Under the pieces are notes generated by a model. That model saw only the letters and a program-made list of their open reading frames with translations. It had not been told where the DNA came from and did no database searches. DNA of 64,000 bases from Mesorhizobium sp. CAU 1732 (GTDB lineage Bacteria; Pseudomonadota; Alphaproteobacteria; Rhizobiales; Rhizobiaceae): NCBI RefSeq assembly GCF_039888675.1, contig NZ_JBDQQR010000001.1:2790001-2854000 (forward strand), written 5' to 3'. Positions 61,716-64,000 of the stretch are shown one piece after another. The number at the start of each line of letters is the position of its first letter. The stretch's first letter is position 1. The position numbers and the translations under genes were made by a program.

Positions 61716-62845
61716 GCCGCGTGTTCCTCTTCGATATAATCTTCAAAACTGCGCGGTTCCTTCCATGTCGGCATGAGAATGCGGAACGTGGTCCCCCGCG
61801 AGGAGGATTCGCATTCGATCACGCCGCCATGCTCGCCGACGATCTTGGCGACGAGGGCCAGGCCCAGGCCGGAACCGTTGGGCTTCGTGGTGATGAACGG
61901 ATCGAACAGGATCGGCAGGATGTCGTCCGGCACACCGTGCCCATTGTCGTGGACACAAAACTCCAGCGGCAACGATACGCGGTCCTGCGTGCCCGGAACG
62001 GAAAGCTTGATACCCGGACGGAACGCGGTCGAGAGCGTGATCTCGCCGCCCGGATCATGGCCGATCGCTTCCGCGGCGTTCTTCACGAGATTGAGGAACA
62101 CCTGGATGAGCTGGTCGCGGTTGGCATAGACCGGCGGCAGCGATGGATCGTAGTCCTCGATGATCTTCACGCGGCTTGCAAAGCCGTTGCGCGCGATAGC
62201 CTTCACATGGTCGAGCACGACATGGATGTTGACCGGTTGGCGGTCGATCGGACGCTCGTCCGAAAAGACCTCCATGCGATCGACAAGCGAGACGATCCTG
62301 TCGGTCTCGTCCGTGATCAGTCGCGTCAAGGCGCGATCCTCGTCGGAAACCGCGGTCTCCAGAAGCTGCGCCGCGCCGCGAATGCCGGAAAGCGGGTTCT
62401 TGATCTCATGGGCCAGCATCGCAGCCAGCCCTGTGACCGAGCGTGCCGCGCCGCGATGCGTCATCTGACGGTCGATCTTGTCCGCCATCGACCGTTCCTG
62501 GAACATCACGACGACATAGCCGGGCAGTTCGGGCACCGGCGCGACATAGAGGTCGACCACGCGCTCGACGCCGAGGCGCGGCGACGAAATGTCGACGCGG
62601 TATTCGTTGAACGGCGACCGCCGCTCGCGCACCTGTTCCACGAGCGTCAGAAGCGGACTGCCGAACGGCACGAACCGCTCCAGCCCGTCACGCGCCAGCA
62701 CCGATGCGCTCGCCCGGAAGAAATCCTCCGCATCGGCATTCGCGAAGACGATCTTTCCATCGGGCGAGACCATGATCACCGGATGGCGGATCGTATTGAG
62801 GACGATCGCTGCAGGATCGACCCCGGCCGGAAGACCCGTGCTCAT
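61712..62845 (-). CDS. ntrB: Nitrogen regulation sensor histidine kinase/phosphatase NtrB
   Basis: A 377-residue soluble kinase. The PAS domain (about 15-125) begins [20 protein letters not shown]. HisKA has [19 protein letters not shown] (active histidine at about 147). HATPase boxes are HVILDEIN-region residues, [14 protein letters not shown] and [19 protein letters not shown]. NtrB phosphorylates or dephosphorylates NtrC under control of the PII protein. It is coupled by overlap to dus upstream (4 bp) and ntrC downstream (4 bp). Confidence 0.96.
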   Translation of the reverse strand: MSTGLPAGVDPAAIVLNTIRHPVIMVSPDGKIVFANADAEDFFRASASVLARDGLERFVPFGSPLLTLVEQVRERRSPFNEYRVDISSPRLGVERVVDLYVAPVPELPGYVVVMFQERSMADKIDRQMTHRGAARSVTGLAAMLAHEIKNPLSGIRGAAQLLETAVSDEDRALTRLITDETDRIVSLVDRMEVFSDERPIDRQPVNIHVVLDHVKAIARNGFASRVKIIEDYDPSLPPVYANRDQLIQVFLNLVKNAAEAIGHDPGGEITLSTAFRPGIKLSVPGTQDRVSLPLEFCVHDNGHGVPDDILPILFDPFITTKPNGSGLGLALVAKIVGEHGGVIECESSSRGTTFRILMPTWKEPRSFEDYIEEEHAA

Positions 62846-63867
62846 GCCGCGCTCCGCATATCGGTGGATTCGCGCGCGTCGAACACCGCGCGCAGCATTG
62901 AAACGACTGTCGCGGTATCCGTGGACGTCATCACGGTCTTGCGCATCGTCGCATCGGCGCCTGCCGCGTGACGATCCATGTAACAGCCGAGATGCTTGCG
63001 CGCATGGCGCAGTCCCTGTTCTTTTCCGTAAAGGTCCAACATGTCCTCGTAATGCGCGATGACGTAGTCACCGATCTCGATCGAATCCGACGGTATGCCG
63101 GACGGTGTTCGCCCATCTGCCGCTGCCGCGATGGAGCCGGCGAGCCATGGGGCTCCGTAATGTCCGCGACCGACCATGACCGCATCGGCACCCGATTGCG
63201 TGAGTATGGAAACCGCATCCTCCAAGCAGGTCACGTCGCCATTGGCGACGACCGGAATGGATACAGCGTGTTTGACGCGGGCGATTGCGCGCCAGTCGGC
63301 CCGGCCCTTGTAAAACTGGCAGCGTGTGCGGCCATGCACGGTCACCAGTTGGACCCCGGCGTCCTCGGCGCGCTTTGCGATCGACGGCGCGTTGAGCGCC
63401 GTTTCGTCCCAGCCGAGCCGCATCTTGACCGTGACCGGCACGTCCACCGCGCCGACGACAGCTTCGATCAGCGACAGCGCGTGGTCCGGCTCGCGCATGA
63501 GCGCCGATCCGCAATAGCCGCCCGTCACCTTCTTCGCAGGGCAACCCATGTTGATATCGATGACGTCGGCGCCCTCGCCGACGGCGATCCGCGCGCCCTC
63601 CGCCATCCACTCCGCGTCGCGACCGGCGAGCTGAACGACATGGATCGGCACATCGGGGCGGCGGATACGCAGCGCTGAATTGCGTCTTCCCTTGGCCAGT
63701 TCGCTGCTGGCGACCATCTCGGACACGACAAGCCCTGCCCCATGCGCCACCGCGCGTTTGCGGAACGGCTCATCGGTAATTCCCGACAAGGGCGCAAGGA
63801 ACACGCGGTTGGCGATCACGAGCCTGCCGAGACCAAGGGGCTCCGCGAGTCGAACGTGAGAAAGCAT
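62842..63867 (-). CDS. dusB: tRNA-dihydrouridine synthase (DusB/NifR3 type)
   Basis: A 341-residue flavoenzyme with a TIM barrel. [15 protein letters not shown] is at the start, [21 protein letters not shown] carries the catalytic cysteine region, and [13 protein letters not shown] and [12 protein letters not shown] form the FMN site. It reduces uridines in the D-loop of tRNA with NADPH. I use the ATG at 63867 ([11 protein letters not shown]), the family start; the open frame continues upstream without similarity. It is the first gene of the dus-ntrB-ntrC operon, historically orf1/nifR3. In rhizobia this operon is repressed by NtrC. Confidence 0.95.
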   Translation of the reverse strand: MLSHVRLAEPLGLGRLVIANRVFLAPLSGITDEPFRKRAVAHGAGLVVSEMVASSELAKGRRNSALRIRRPDVPIHVVQLAGRDAEWMAEGARIAVGEGADVIDINMGCPAKKVTGGYCGSALMREPDHALSLIEAVVGAVDVPVTVKMRLGWDETALNAPSIAKRAEDAGVQLVTVHGRTRCQFYKGRADWRAIARVKHAVSIPVVANGDVTCLEDAVSILTQSGADAVMVGRGHYGAPWLAGSIAAAADGRTPSGIPSDSIEIGDYVIAHYEDMLDLYGKEQGLRHARKHLGCYMDRHAAGADATMRKTVMTSTDTATVVSMLRAVFDARESTDMRSAA

Positions 63868-63893
63868 GCACAAAAACCAAGCAAACGAGCAGT

Positions 63894-63930
63894 TTGCACA
63901 TTCAGTAACCAGAATTAGGGGTGTGTGCAA
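63894..63930. promoter_or_regulatory. Inverted TTGCACA/TGTGCAA half-sites upstream of the dus-ntrBC operon
   Basis: TTGCACA (63894-63900) and TGTGCAA (63924-63930) are exact reverse complements separated by 23 bp, 27-63 bp upstream of the dus start. The TGCAC core matches NtrC half-sites. NtrC autoregulation of this operon is known in rhizobia; occupation of these particular sites is inferred. Confidence 0.45.
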
Positions 63931-64000
63931 CTGCCAAATGCGTTTCGGGAAGCCAGCGACTGAATTGCACTGGCCATGACGCACAGGCGCCACTAAGCGT

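Noticed and set aside
1..64000. CRISPR arrays, tRNA/rRNA genes, prophage or ICE integrase
   Set aside because: I saw no regularly spaced direct repeats, no tRNA cloverleaf sequence, and no integrase, phage structural or conjugation genes. The IS30 transposase is the only mobility gene found.

Overview
This 64 kb window looks like a chromosomal segment of a high-G+C alphaproteobacterium of the order Hyphomicrobiales (Rhizobiales), probably Phyllobacteriaceae-like (Mesorhizobium, Aminobacter, Chelativorans or Nitratireductor relatives). The main reason is the right-hand block, read on the minus strand as dus(nifR3)-ntrB-ntrC-ntrY-ntrX-trkA-dat-hfq-hflX with mazG convergent to it, a gene order typical of this group. 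A rhizobial-type intergenic palindrome and many TRAP/ABC catabolic operons with GntR, IclR, RpiR, Lrp and LysR regulators agree with this. The species cannot be fixed by eye.

Layout. 1-2.6 kb: the end of an M20 amidohydrolase and a two-domain peptide-type ABC ATPase. 2.66-8.5 kb (minus): a FadR-type regulator, a LigI-like lactonase/amidohydrolase, a three-part TRAP transporter and an FAD-linked 2-hydroxyacid dehydrogenase, with a FadR-type operator at the front. 8.65-9.2 kb: a broken qorB-like gene. 9.46-12.3 kb: a subtilisin-type autotransporter. 13.2-18.2 kb (minus): an IclR regulator and a polyamine-type ABC importer whose two permeases are fused. 18.7-30.7 kb (plus): a long catabolic operon made of a two-subunit CoA-transferase, a class III CoA-transferase, a 2-hydroxyacid dehydrogenase, a class II aldolase, an FGGY kinase, a ThDP enzyme, a Mo-bisMGD S/N-oxide reductase-like enzyme, an AhpD-like protein, a rhodanese and an AcuI-like reductase. 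The importer and the operon diverge, and each carries the same 17-bp palindrome. 30.8-37.7 kb (minus): an RpiR regulator, a class III aminotransferase, a beta-keto acid cleavage enzyme and a TAXI-TRAP transporter. 38-41.7 kb: an RTX protein, and an Lrp regulator divergent from a saccharopine/lysine dehydrogenase-type enzyme. 41.8-45.1 kb: a periplasmic copper-handling cluster. 45.3-47.8 kb (minus): three unknown exported proteins. 48.0-49.1 kb: an IS30-family element. 49.2-52.4 kb: LysR/gcdH and mazG. 52.4-63.9 kb: the conserved nitrogen-regulation and housekeeping block.

The most striking observation is not a gene. At 47962-47989 there is a 28-bp XerCD/dif-like site (CATAA-N6-TTATG core). 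The KOPS-type octamer GGGNAGGG changes strand exactly around it. By eye I found nine copies, all on the plus strand, to the left (last at 47120) and six copies, all on the minus strand, to the right (first at 48759). This is what a replication terminus should look like, and the IS30 copy sits only about 30 bp from the site. The second candidate novelty is the IclR-palindrome-controlled importer plus 10-11 gene operon, whose enzyme combination does not match a pathway I know.
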